Assembly: GCF_017876295.1 (NCBI RefSeq)
Contig: NZ_JAGINT010000001.1
Location: 4,092,001 to 4,156,000, forward strand
Direction: 5' to 3'
DNA length: 64,000 nucleotides
DNA from: Kribbella aluminosa
Lineage (GTDB): Bacteria > Actinomycetota > Actinomycetes > Propionibacteriales > Kribbellaceae
Shown: in pieces, positions 50,214 through 58,190 of the stretch
Position numbering within the stretch: position 1 is the first letter of the stretch
Layout: each line of letters opens with the position of its first letter
Translations under genes and position numbers: made by a program
The notes under the pieces: generated by a model
Databases searched by the model: none
What the model saw: only the letters and a program-made list of their open reading frames with translations
What the model was told of the DNA's origin: nothing

Positions 50214-50873
50214 TCAGCCCCTCAGGTAGGTCAGTACCGCGGACACCCGCCGGTCGAGCCCGTCGTCCAGTCGCAGCTTCGCGAAGATGTTGCCGACGTG
50301 CTTGCGGACCGCGGCCTCGCTGACCACGAGCTGCTCCGCGATCGACGCGTTCACCCGGCCCTCGGCCATCAGCGCGAGCACCTCCAGCTCCCGCGGTGTC
50401 AGCGCCGCCAGCGGCCCGTCGTTCCGCCGTCGCGCGAGCAACTGCCGCACCACCTCCGGATCCACCACGGTACCCCCGTCCGCGACCCGGTCCAGCGACT
50501 CCAGGAACTCGGCCACATGCCCGACCCGGTCCTTCAGCAGGTACCCGATCCCGCCGCTCGTTGTCTCCAGCAACGACGACAGGTACGCGTCGGCGACGTA
50601 CTGCGACAGCACCAGGATCCCGATCGCGGGCAGCTCGGCCCGGATCGCGGCGGCCGCGCGCAGCCCCTCGTCGCTGTGCCCGGGCGGCATCCGTACGTCG
50701 GTGATCACCACGTCCGGCGGGTCCTTGTGTACCACCGCGAGCAGCGTGTCAGCGTCCCCGACCGAGTCCCGCACGTCGTGCCCGGCGCGATCGAGAATGC
50801 TCGCCAGCCCCTCCCGCAGCAGCAGCGAATCCTCCGCCAGCACGATCGTCAGTCGCCGAGTCGGCACGGGCAC
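50214..50873 (-). CDS. Response regulator, NarL/LuxR family
   Basis: A 219-residue regulator. Receiver: IVLAEDSLLLREGL and VVITDVRMPPGHSDEG with the phospho-acceptor Asp. Output helix-turn-helix: LTPRELEVLALMAEGRVNASIAEQLVVSEAAVRKHVGNIFAKLRL. GTG start at 50873 lies 25 bases inside the end of the kinase gene, so the pair is coupled. It is followed directly by the CoA-binding and PPOX genes. Confidence 0.93.
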   Translation of the reverse strand: MPVPTRRLTIVLAEDSLLLREGLASILDRAGHDVRDSVGDADTLLAVVHKDPPDVVITDVRMPPGHSDEGLRAAAAIRAELPAIGILVLSQYVADAYLSSLLETTSGGIGYLLKDRVGHVAEFLESLDRVADGGTVVDPEVVRQLLARRRNDGPLAALTPRELEVLALMAEGRVNASIAEQLVVSEAAVRKHVGNIFAKLRLDDGLDRRVSAVLTYLRG

Positions 50874-52123
50874 TCCATCCTCAGTCGGGTCGGCCCACCG
50901 GGTGGGCTGTCGACGTCGAGTGTGCCGCCCAACGCGTCCAGCCGGGTCACCAGGCCCGTCAGCCCGGTCCCGGCACCGATCTGTGCGCCGCCGATCCCGT
51001 CGTCCTGCACGGTGATCACCAGCCGCCCGCGGTCCACCCAGCCGGACAGCTCGCAGGTCGTCGCCTGGGCGTGCTTGGCGACGTTCGCCAGCGTCTCGCT
51101 GACCACGAAGTACGCCGCTGCCTCGATCGGCGTGGGGAGCCGGTCCGGGAGCGTGATGTTCAGCGTCACCGGGAGCGGCATCCGGTCGGCCACCTCCCGC
51201 GCGGCTGCCTGCAGACCGTGATCGACCAGCACCCGCGGATGGATCCCGCGGACCGCGGCCCGCAGATCAGCGAGCGCCGCTTCCGCCCCGGAGTGGGCCT
51301 TCACCACCAGCCGCCGGCCCTCCCCCTCGGGCAGGTCCAGCTCGGCCAGCCCGAGCGTCATCGTCAGCCCGACCAGCCGCTGCTGTACGCCGTCGTGCAG
51401 GTGCCGCTCGATCCGCGCGCGCTCGGTCTCGAACGCGTCCACCAGGTCCAGCCGGGAGCGCCGGAGCGCGGCGAGGTTCCGCTGCAGTTCCTCCTGCCGC
51501 GGCCCGAGCATCGCCTTCGCGAGCGACGCCTCGGCCCCGGCGAGAACGCCGAGCAGGTACGAGCTGACCGCGAAGAACGGCGGGCCGAACAGGACCGTGA
51601 ACAGCAGCCCTTCACCGAACGAGTCCAGCTTCCAGCTGAACATCGCCACGTCGTCGTGCCCGGCGATGAACGGGGTCGCGAGCGTGATGCCGAGGACGAC
51701 CGCGCTCAGTCCGCCGAGCAGCGCGCTCAGCGGCCAGACGAAGACGCCGAGCACGAACCCGTACCCGAGCGCCCGCATCGACGCCTGCTCCCGGCGCCGG
51801 AACAGCAGCCGGGCCCTCGCCGTCAGCCCGGCCGGCAGGGCCGCGTGCGGGCTCGGGATCCCGTCCACCAGCATCAGCCCGGCCCGGCGGCGCTCGACGT
51901 ACCCGATCGACGCTCCGATCAGCGGGAACGCCATCAGCATCAGGATCCCGATCACGATCGGGCTGAGGATCGCGCTCAGTCCGGCAAGACCGACCAGGAC
52001 ACCGAGCGACAGCACCCCCATCGGCACCGACGACAGCAGGTACGCGTACGACCGCCACGGCCACGACGAGATGAGGTACCGCGGCGACGCGAGCGCCGCC
52101 CATACCGTCTTCGGACTCTCCAC
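50849..52123 (-). CDS. Sensor histidine kinase with putative-sensor membrane domain
   Basis: A 424-residue kinase from a GTG at 52123. The N-terminal four-helix sensor module (ISSWPWRSYAYLLSSVPMGVLSLGVLVGLAG, GILMLMAFPLIGASIGYVERRRAGLM) matches the actinobacterial putative-sensor family. HisKA_3 box RIERHLHDGVQQRL with His243, then HATPase_c with VQDDGIGGAQIGAGTGLTGLVTRL. It is divergent from an ABC ATPase gene, a pattern seen in antibiotic and envelope stress systems. The matching permease gene is missing. Confidence 0.92.
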   Translation of the reverse strand: MESPKTVWAALASPRYLISSWPWRSYAYLLSSVPMGVLSLGVLVGLAGLSAILSPIVIGILMLMAFPLIGASIGYVERRRAGLMLVDGIPSPHAALPAGLTARARLLFRRREQASMRALGYGFVLGVFVWPLSALLGGLSAVVLGITLATPFIAGHDDVAMFSWKLDSFGEGLLFTVLFGPPFFAVSSYLLGVLAGAEASLAKAMLGPRQEELQRNLAALRRSRLDLVDAFETERARIERHLHDGVQQRLVGLTMTLGLAELDLPEGEGRRLVVKAHSGAEAALADLRAAVRGIHPRVLVDHGLQAAAREVADRMPLPVTLNITLPDRLPTPIEAAAYFVVSETLANVAKHAQATTCELSGWVDRGRLVITVQDDGIGGAQIGAGTGLTGLVTRLDALGGTLDVDSPPGGPTRLRMECPCRLGD

Positions 52124-52231
52124 CGCGTCAAGACTATGTTGGCCTCGTGCGGTCGGCGGTAGCGCGTGCGCTACTACCGCTCTCGCCTCCAGGCCAGCGT
52201 TCGGAGCGTCGTACGGCGGTTGGCTGGCAGC

Positions 52232-52999
52232 ATGACCGCTACCGCGCCGACCTACCCCTCCGTCGCACCGATCGCGCCGCCTGCCCTGCTGCTCGACGGC
52301 ATCACCAAGACGTACCGCTCCAAGGCCGGAGCGGTCGACGCGCTCCGGGGTGTCACGTACCACTTCGCGCGCGGCTCGTTCACCGCCGTCATGGGTCCGT
52401 CGGGCTCCGGCAAGTCCACGCTGCTGCAGTGCGCCGCTGGGCTCGACCAGCCGACCGCGGGGAACGTCGTACTGAACGGCGTCCCGTTGCGCGGCCTCAA
52501 CGAGGTACAGCTGACCAAGCTGCGCAGGTCCGAGATGGGATTCGTGTTCCAGGCGTACAACCTGCTGCCGTCGTTGAGCGTGTACGACAACGTCGCGCTC
52601 CCCGTGCGGCTCACCGGCCGCCGTCCGGCGCGCAACGACGTACTGCGAGTGCTCGACCAGGTCGGGCTCGACGGCAAGGCCAAGCGCCGGCCCGCCGAAC
52701 TGTCCGGCGGTCAGCAGCAGCGGGTGGCGATCGCGCGCGCACTGATCACCCAACCGTCAGTGTTCTTCGCCGACGAGCCGACCGGCGCGCTGGACAGCGG
52801 CACCAGCCGCCAGGTCCTCAGACTGTTGCGCGAGGCAACCGATCGCGCGGGCCAGACCGTGGTGATGGTCACCCACGACCCAGCCTCAGCGGCCTACGCC
52901 GACCGAGTCCTCTTCCTCTCCGACGGCCTCCTGGCCGGCCACCTCAACCACGCAACCCCACCCCAAATCGCCGCCGCCATGAACGAACTGCAGCGATAA
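52232..52999 (+). CDS. ABC transporter ATP-binding protein, no permease partner beside it
   Basis: A 255-residue MacB/LolD-type ATPase. Walker A GPSGSGKST, FVFQAYNLLPSLSVYDNVALP, signature LSGGQQQRVAIARAL, Walker B VFFADEPTGALD, H-loop VMVTHDPASA. Such ATPases are normally followed at once by an FtsX-like permease. Here the gene is followed by gene debris including an uppS fragment. It is divergent from a two-component system that probably controls it. It may share the FtsX permease encoded at 39397-41043 or be non-functional for transport. Confidence 0.9.
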   Translation: MTATAPTYPSVAPIAPPALLLDGITKTYRSKAGAVDALRGVTYHFARGSFTAVMGPSGSGKSTLLQCAAGLDQPTAGNVVLNGVPLRGLNEVQLTKLRRSEMGFVFQAYNLLPSLSVYDNVALPVRLTGRRPARNDVLRVLDQVGLDGKAKRRPAELSGGQQQRVAIARALITQPSVFFADEPTGALDSGTSRQVLRLLREATDRAGQTVVMVTHDPASAAYADRVLFLSDGLLAGHLNHATPPQIAAAMNELQR

Positions 53000-53106
53000 C
53001 GCCCGCAAACCACAAAGGACACTGCTTCGAGGCGACAGTTCTTGTCAGCCGCCTCCGGCGGCGCGCGGAAGGCACTACCGGACGCAGGTCGACGGCGAAG
53101 CCTGCC

Positions 53107-53337
53107 CTAGATGACATCGAGCAACGGAGCCTTCCCCGCCCAATGCCCCTCGGTCCGCACCATCCCCCGCTGCTTGGCCCACCGCCCGTTCCCGCCCATC
53201 ACGATCGCCACCTGCCGCGGAACCAGCTCCTCCGGCACGCCCCCGAAGGACGCCCCTCCGGCGCCGCCACCACCACCTCGGGCTCCCGCCGAGACTCCAA
53301 CGCCCGACCGCCGCCGACGACGACCAATAGGCGACAT
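53107..53337 (-). pseudogene. Undecaprenyl diphosphate synthase (uppS), N-terminal fragment
   Basis: The frame starts MSPIGRRRRR, runs through Gly-rich sequence, then reads LVPRQVAIVMGGNGRWAKQR and GMVRTEGHWAGKAPLLDVI and stops. This is the start of a cis-prenyltransferase (family: HVAIVMDGNGRWAKxRG..RxxGHxxG). The catalytic Asp of MDGNGRWA is Gly here, and everything after helix 1 is missing. A functional uppS must be elsewhere. It lies in the 450-base gap between the ATPase and lipoprotein genes. Confidence 0.75.
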
Positions 53338-53451
53338 ATCCCTCAGTCTCCCGCCCCACCTGCAACAACCTGCAACCTGTGGACAACCCCAAGGCCCGAA
53401 CACCCTCCGTATGCAACCCTTAACCCACCCCACCCAGAACGGAGCCCCCGA

Positions 53452-54078
53452 ATGCCCCGCCGACCGCTCCTAGCAGCCGCCACCACGCTCAGCACCCTCC
53501 TCCTGCTGACCGCCTGCAACGGCTCCCCCGAAGCCGGCCGGCCCAACTCGACGCCCAATCCGAGCTCGCCGACTACGGGCTCGCCAAGCCCGACAAAGTC
53601 TTCATCGGCGCCGTCTACGCCTGCTTGGACTCAGGCAGAACAAGCAGCGATCACCGCCGCCAAGGCGCGCTACGTGGCAGCTAGGGCGGCAGTCGACAAG
53701 GCGTTCAACGAGCCGGTGAAGGCCAAGCTGTCAGACTTGGAAGCTGCTGGAAACGGCGGCTCGTGGGTTCTGGAGCTCGGCTCACAACTCGACTTCCATG
53801 TGGAACATGGTTGGTATCAGGACGGCAAGGCAAAGGTCGTGTCGCTCAGCGTTCGATCCGCAAACATGAAGCTCGTGCAACCAGAGGTCAGGCTCACTGC
53901 ATGCGTCGACAGCTCGCAGGTCGTATCGCGTTACCAGTCCAACAGCAAGCCCGTGCCGGTCGTATCCAACGACGGCACTCGTCATCAGTTCGAATCGCGA
54001 CTTGTTTACGCACAGAGCAACCAAACAGGGAAGAAGATGTGGTTCGTTGTTGATGAGAAGACATCAAAATCATGTTAA
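53452..54078 (+). CDS. Putative lipoprotein of unknown function
   Basis: A 208-residue protein. Signal peptide with lipobox LLLLTAC (Cys ~23), a Ser/Thr/Pro-rich linker (TPNPSSPTTGSPSPTKSSSA), then a soluble domain (TQAEQAAITAAKARYVAARAAVDKAF ... RLTACVDSSQVVSRYQSNSKPVP ... KMWFVVDEK). Two Cys (ACVDSS and the C-terminal KSC) may form a disulfide. I do not recognise a named family; similar actinobacterial lipoproteins carry an SnoaL-like or nuclear-transport-factor-like fold. It overlaps the next gene by seven bases. A decayed copy of its start lies at 55180-55416. Confidence 0.8.
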   Translation: MPRRPLLAAATTLSTLLLLTACNGSPEAGRPNSTPNPSSPTTGSPSPTKSSSAPSTPAWTQAEQAAITAAKARYVAARAAVDKAFNEPVKAKLSDLEAAGNGGSWVLELGSQLDFHVEHGWYQDGKAKVVSLSVRSANMKLVQPEVRLTACVDSSQVVSRYQSNSKPVPVVSNDGTRHQFESRLVYAQSNQTGKKMWFVVDEKTSKSC

Positions 54079-55062
54079 CACGCATCGCATGTCGGCTCAT
54101 TGCTGCATCGACGTTTGTCTTCTGCGCCGTAACCTCACCTGCCGGTGCCGTTCCAATGGCGACTCCAACGCCTACGGCAAACCCCGAATTAGTGAAGGTC
54201 TGTACCCCGGTCGGGTGCCAGTTCGTTCCCCGATCGCAGATCAATGATCCCGGGAAATCTGCGGAACCTGGGCAGGCCGGGGACGGCGGAAAGCACGTAA
54301 AGTCCGTATGCAACTTCCACGGATCGGCGCAGGCCCTGTACATCCAAGCTAGGAAACTGGTCGAACAGCCAGCAGTGCTACCTGCACAGTGTTGATCCGC
54401 AGCCTCCATTCACCGATCCCGTTTGGAAGGGGCGCACAGATGGGAAGGTCTGGGCCTGTGTCCGCGAACAGGGATACGACTTGGGCAAACACCTCGTCAC
54501 CAGGTGGGTGTGGATACCAGGCAAGCCCGACACAGTCGTCGTTGATCCGGTCACGCTGGCGTATCAGGCGATCGCAGACATGCGGCTTGCACCACCGCTG
54601 ATCAAGACGGCTCCCAGTGCTGAGCAAATTGGTTTGGTGAACATGCCGGTCTGGTTGTGGGTGACCAAGACCGAGAACACCTGGGGACCGATTGTTCGGA
54701 GCGCAAGTGTGCCGGGGGTTTCGGTGACGGCTACGGCTCAGGTCAAGGCAATCGACTGGTCGATGGGCGACGGCAGTAAAGTGCGTTGCGAAGGGCCGGG
54801 TACTGCATACACCAAGGCTATGGGAGTGAAGAACTAACCTACTTGCGGGCACCGCTACGGCAAGACGTCACACAAACTTCCCAACTGTAAGCACCCGGTA
54901 ACCGCGGTGGCACAATGGGATATCACCTGGCAGAGCACAATTGCTGATAACGGTCAGATTTCCATAACGCAGCAGACCACCACCCAACTGCGTATCGGTG
55001 AAGCGGTTCCTGTGCTCGTCGATCCCAAGGGCGGGCAGACCACCACCAGCTCCGGATGCTGA
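54072..55062 (+). pseudogene. Secreted hypothetical protein, frameshift plus nonsense
   Basis: Starts MLTRIACRLIAASTFVFCAV with a signal peptide cleaved near AGA. A shift between about 54300 and 54345 moves the gene to another frame, which reads KLGNWSNSQQCYLHSVDPQP, GRTDGKVWACVREQGYDLG and MPVWLWVTKTENTWGPIVRS. It halts at TAA 54835-54837, where a Ser codon is expected. Beyond it the same frame continues as PTCGHRYGKTSHKLPNCKHP, then WDITWQSTI to TGA at 55062. Two lesions make it a pseudogene. It was probably co-translated with the lipoprotein. Confidence 0.75.
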
Positions 55063-55179
55063 CAGGAAGACCTGATCTTTGGTAGCCGGTGGTCTGGGAG
55101 GTCGGACGTTCCGCTGAGCGTCCGACGCCGTCCGTCGGGCGCACTCAGAGCATTGGTACTCGACGTCGGGCCCGGTTCC

Positions 55180-55416
55180 GTGGGCTGCTCGGCCGCTACT
55201 CGCCGCCGTCGCTGTGTTCAGCACGCTAGTCATGAACCCGTGCCACGGCTCCCCGAAGCCGACCAGCCCGCCAGTTCTCCCTCCTACTCGCCCACGATGC
55301 GCTCGGCCCCTGTCCCCAGCTCGCCATCCACTCCTGGATGCACCGCTGCGGACAGGCTGACATCACCACTGCTGAGCTCCGATATCTCCGGTGGACCGCG
55401 CCAGCACAGAGTCTGA
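55180..55416 (+). pseudogene. Decayed second copy of the lipoprotein gene start
   Basis: One frame reads ARPLLAAVAVFSTLVMNPCH then GSPKPTSPP, matching RRPLLAAATTLSTLLLLTACNGSPEAGRP of the 53452 lipoprotein. A second frame continues with SSPSTPGCTAA, matching APSTPAWTQAEQ. The copy is frameshifted and has no remaining domain, so it is a relic of a tandem duplication. Confidence 0.55.
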
Positions 55417-55420
55417 GGAG

Positions 55421-55429
55421 TTATCCACA
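55421..55429 (+). promoter_or_regulatory. DnaA-box-like TTATCCACA before TA module 1
   Basis: TTATCCACA is a perfect DnaA-box consensus, 45 bases upstream of the first antitoxin ATG. A variant, TTGTCCACA, is at the corresponding place before the second antitoxin, so the element was duplicated with the module. Confidence 0.4.
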
Positions 55430-55473
55430 ACGTCGAGATGTGGGTGGGGCCATGAGTGACTAGCATTTACTGC

Positions 55474-55890
55474 ATGTTTCGGCCTACGACTGACGCCCGG
55501 ATATACCTGCTCGAGGAGGACGATCGACGAATTGTTCCTGGAGGACCTGCCGTCATCGGACCGGACGGCGTACGGGAAGATATCCCGCCGGCGGTCTACC
55601 GGGTCCTGCGACATGTGCTCGAGGCCATGCAGGCCGGTCGCGCGGTCAAGGTCAGCCCGCTACGGACGGAGCTGCCCATCGACGAGGCGGCGGATGCGGT
55701 CGCCGTCGCCCGCGATGTGCTTCGCAAGCATGTCGGCGCAGGTGAAATTCCCTTCCGGTCGACGGAGTCCGTCGATTGGGTACGGCTGGCTGATGTCATG
55801 ACCTGGGACAACAGCCGACGAGCAGCGCGCCGCGCCGTACTTGACGAGTACTGGGCAGATGAGCCTGACAATGATGAGCATCCGTCATGA
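55474..55890 (+). CDS. Antitoxin-like protein of PIN toxin module 1
   Basis: A 138-residue protein (MFRPTTDARIYLLEEDDRRI). LPIDEAADAVAVARDVLRKHVGAGEIPFRSTESVDWVRLADVMTWD resembles an excisionase/MerR-like helix-turn-helix used by actinobacterial antitoxins that pair with PIN proteins. The N-terminal third (VIGPDGVREDIPPAVYRVLRHVLEAMQAGRAVKV) is shared with the paralogue at 56850. The toxin ATG overlaps its stop by four bases. It should bind and neutralise the toxin and repress the operon. Assignment rests on context and fold pattern. Confidence 0.78.
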   Translation: MFRPTTDARIYLLEEDDRRIVPGGPAVIGPDGVREDIPPAVYRVLRHVLEAMQAGRAVKVSPLRTELPIDEAADAVAVARDVLRKHVGAGEIPFRSTESVDWVRLADVMTWDNSRRAARRAVLDEYWADEPDNDEHPS

Positions 55891-56651
55891 TCGAGGCCGG
55901 AGGGCCCGAAGACACGAGCCCGGAGCGCGCGTTCCTGGACGCGAACGTCATCCGCGGCCAGCAGACGACCGACGTCCTGCTATCCGTAGCCGCCGAGGGT
56001 GTCTACGAGCCACAGTGGACACAGAAGGTGATTGACGAGATGCGCCGGAATCGGCCTCCCGGGCTGTCCGAGGCCGACATCGACCGGCGTATCCGAACGA
56101 TGAACAAAGCCTTCCCTGATGCCGTGGTCGAGGCACCACCCCAGGAACTGCAGGATCAGATGGACGCCGATCCCAAGGACAAACACGTGCTGGCTGGTGC
56201 CGTGCAAAGTCGGTCATCGGTGCTGGTCACGGACAATCTGAAAGACTTCAACCCGCCGACGTCGGGTCCGAACGCGATGCGGGTCGAGAACTTGAACCAG
56301 TTCCTCATCCGAAAGCTCGAAGAAGAGCCCGAGCGCGTGCAGTCCGGGCTGCAGAACATGGTGAGTCGACACCGGCGGGAGCCGCGGACGATGGCGGCTC
56401 TTATCGATGTCATGGCCGAGGGACAAGAGCTTCGTGGGTTTGCCCAGAAGCTGAACACCATGGTGCCGCCGGAGCAGCGGGGGACGTCGCCGGTGCTGGC
56501 CGCCAACCAGCGTGGGAATGCTCGGTACACCGCGCTCGAGGGGGTGGCTGAGCCTGGTTCGCCTGAGGCTCCGTCGGCGGCTCCAGCGGCGAGGAAGGAT
56601 GGCGGGTCGAAGGGGACGCAGCGGGCCAGGGACGCCGAGCAGGAGAAGTGA
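55887..56651 (+). CDS. PIN domain ribonuclease toxin, module 1
   Basis: A 254-residue protein. The PIN domain (~13-125) has the acidic residues Asp18 (FLDANVI), Glu51 (VIDEMRR), Asp98 (DPKDKHVLAGA) and Asp116 (LVTDNLKDF), which coordinate metal for RNA cleavage in VapC-type toxins. A C-terminal helical region (PNAMRVENLNQFLIRKLEEEPERVQ, MAALIDVMAEGQELRGFAQKL) and a charged, disordered tail follow. Intact here, in contrast with the copy at 57263. RNA target unknown. Confidence 0.82.
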   Translation: MIEAGGPEDTSPERAFLDANVIRGQQTTDVLLSVAAEGVYEPQWTQKVIDEMRRNRPPGLSEADIDRRIRTMNKAFPDAVVEAPPQELQDQMDADPKDKHVLAGAVQSRSSVLVTDNLKDFNPPTSGPNAMRVENLNQFLIRKLEEEPERVQSGLQNMVSRHRREPRTMAALIDVMAEGQELRGFAQKLNTMVPPEQRGTSPVLAANQRGNARYTALEGVAEPGSPEAPSAAPAARKDGGSKGTQRARDAEQEK

Positions 56652-56788
56652 TCGCCCAACCAGATGCACGCGGTATGCCAGTCGCCGGTGAGGTGCGTGA
56701 CGGTGGCGGGGACGGGAGACCACCGAGCAGACCGGGACGTCGCGGCCCAGTGCGGGCGAGGCTCAGTCGCCCTGCCAGGACTTGGGAG

Positions 56789-56797
56789 TTGTCCACA
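56789..56797 (+). promoter_or_regulatory. DnaA-box-like TTGTCCACA before TA module 2
   Basis: TTGTCCACA, the common actinobacterial DnaA-box form, 53 bases before the second antitoxin ATG, at the position equivalent to TTATCCACA in module 1. Confidence 0.4.
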
Positions 56798-56849
56798 GAA
56801 GCGCCAGACCTGCCACGGATGCGCGGGCTTCAGCGACTAACTTGGACTT

Positions 56850-57266
56850 ATGTTTCGGCCTACGACTGACTCGCGCATCTACCTGTTGGACGAGGATGAC
56901 CGGCGCACGGCGCCGGACGGGCCGGCTGTGATCGGGCCCGGAGGGAGGCGGGAGGACATTTCGCCGGTTTTGTGTGAAGTGATTCAGCACGTGCTGGAGG
57001 CGATGCGCGCCGGGCGAGCGGTCAAAATCAGCCCATTGCGGCCTGAGTTGCCGATCGATGAGGCGGCGGACGCCATCGGAATGCGGTGTGACGACTTCCG
57101 CGCCTATGTCAGCGAGGGCGCCATTCCCTTCAGGTCTACGCAGTACGTCGATTGGGTGCGGCTGGCCGACGTCCTCGATTGGGAGAACAAGCGCTCCGCG
57201 GAGCAGCAGGCGGCGATGGACGAACTGCTCGGCGGCGACCCGATGGATGACGACGGCCAGTCATGA
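56850..57266 (+). CDS. Antitoxin-like protein of PIN module 2 (paralogue)
   Basis: A 138-residue paralogue of the antitoxin at 55474: MFRPTTDSRIYLLDEDDRRT, VIQHVLEAMRAGRAVKISPLRPELPIDEAADAIGM, then FRAYVSEGAIPFRSTQYVDWVRLADVLDWENKRS. The reading frame is intact and conservative changes predominate, so it appears to be kept functional, although its cognate toxin frame is destroyed. It could cross-neutralise toxin 1 or act as an anti-addiction antitoxin. Confidence 0.78.
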   Translation: MFRPTTDSRIYLLDEDDRRTAPDGPAVIGPGGRREDISPVLCEVIQHVLEAMRAGRAVKISPLRPELPIDEAADAIGMRCDDFRAYVSEGAIPFRSTQYVDWVRLADVLDWENKRSAEQQAAMDELLGGDPMDDDGQS

Positions 57267-57941
57267 AATCCACCCGGCAGGCCTACACCGATCGTGTCGA
57301 AACCGCCTTCCTCGATGCCAATGCGATACGTGGCCAGCAGACAACGGATGTCTGTTGTCGCTGGCGAGCCGCCGGGTCTTCGAACCGCGCTGGACGCGGC
57401 ACGTGATCGACGAGATGCGCCGTAACAACCGCAGGCCCTGCAGGATCAGATGCAGGCGGATCCTAAGAACAAGCACGTGCTGGCGGGCGCCGTGCACAGT
57501 GAGTCGGATGTACTGGTCACCGACAATCTGAAGGACTTCGATCCGCCGACGTCGGGGCCGAACGCGATGCGCGTCGAGAACCTGAACCAGTTCCTGAATC
57601 GGAAACTCGAGGAGGATCCGGGACGGGTGCAGGAGGGCCTGAACGCCATGCTCGATCGCAATCGGCGGGAGCCGAAGATGATGGCGGCGTTGATTGACGT
57701 GATGGCTGAGGGGCAGGAGCTTCGGGGGTTTGCGCAGGAGTTGAACGCGGTTGTGCCGGAGGGGCAGCGCGGGACTTCGCCGGTGCTGGCTGCCAACCAG
57801 CGAGGGGCTGCTCAGTACACGGCGTTTGAAGGGGTGGCTCGGCCTGCGGCGGCGCAAGCTCCGGAGACGGCGCCGGAGGTGCGGAAGTCCGCGGGTGGGC
57901 AGAGCGCCGAGAAGGCCAAGGACACCGAGCAGGGCAAGTGA
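57263..57941 (+). pseudogene. PIN toxin of module 2, inactivated
   Basis: Starts MKSTRQAYTDRVETAFLDAN, then IRGQQTTDV as in toxin 1. A missing base near 57352 shifts the frame (LLSLASRRVFEPRWTRHVIDEMRRN continues in another frame). About 85 bases are then absent, removing the segment between the second and third acidic residues. The remaining C-terminal frame (LQDQMQADPKNKHVLAGAV onward) is clean to 57941. The third catalytic Asp is Asn (DPKN for DPKD). It is dead as a toxin. Confidence 0.85.
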
Positions 57942-58190
57942 CCCGCTCCAGCTCGACAGAACCGCAACAGGCTGTGTGACGAGCCTCGAGCGGTCTCGGA
58001 GCCAGGTTCTGAGGAGAGCGGAGAGGTGAGTGACGGCGGCGGGCGGCTGAAGCTGGTAGCTGCTGGTGGTGCGGACCATGCGAGCCCGACCGCCCGCGCG
58101 CTCGACGAATCCAATCGCGCTAAGTGCGACCACGACGAGAGTCGAGGCCGCCGTACCTTCCAGCATCGCCCCCAGCCGACCTGAGTCTTA

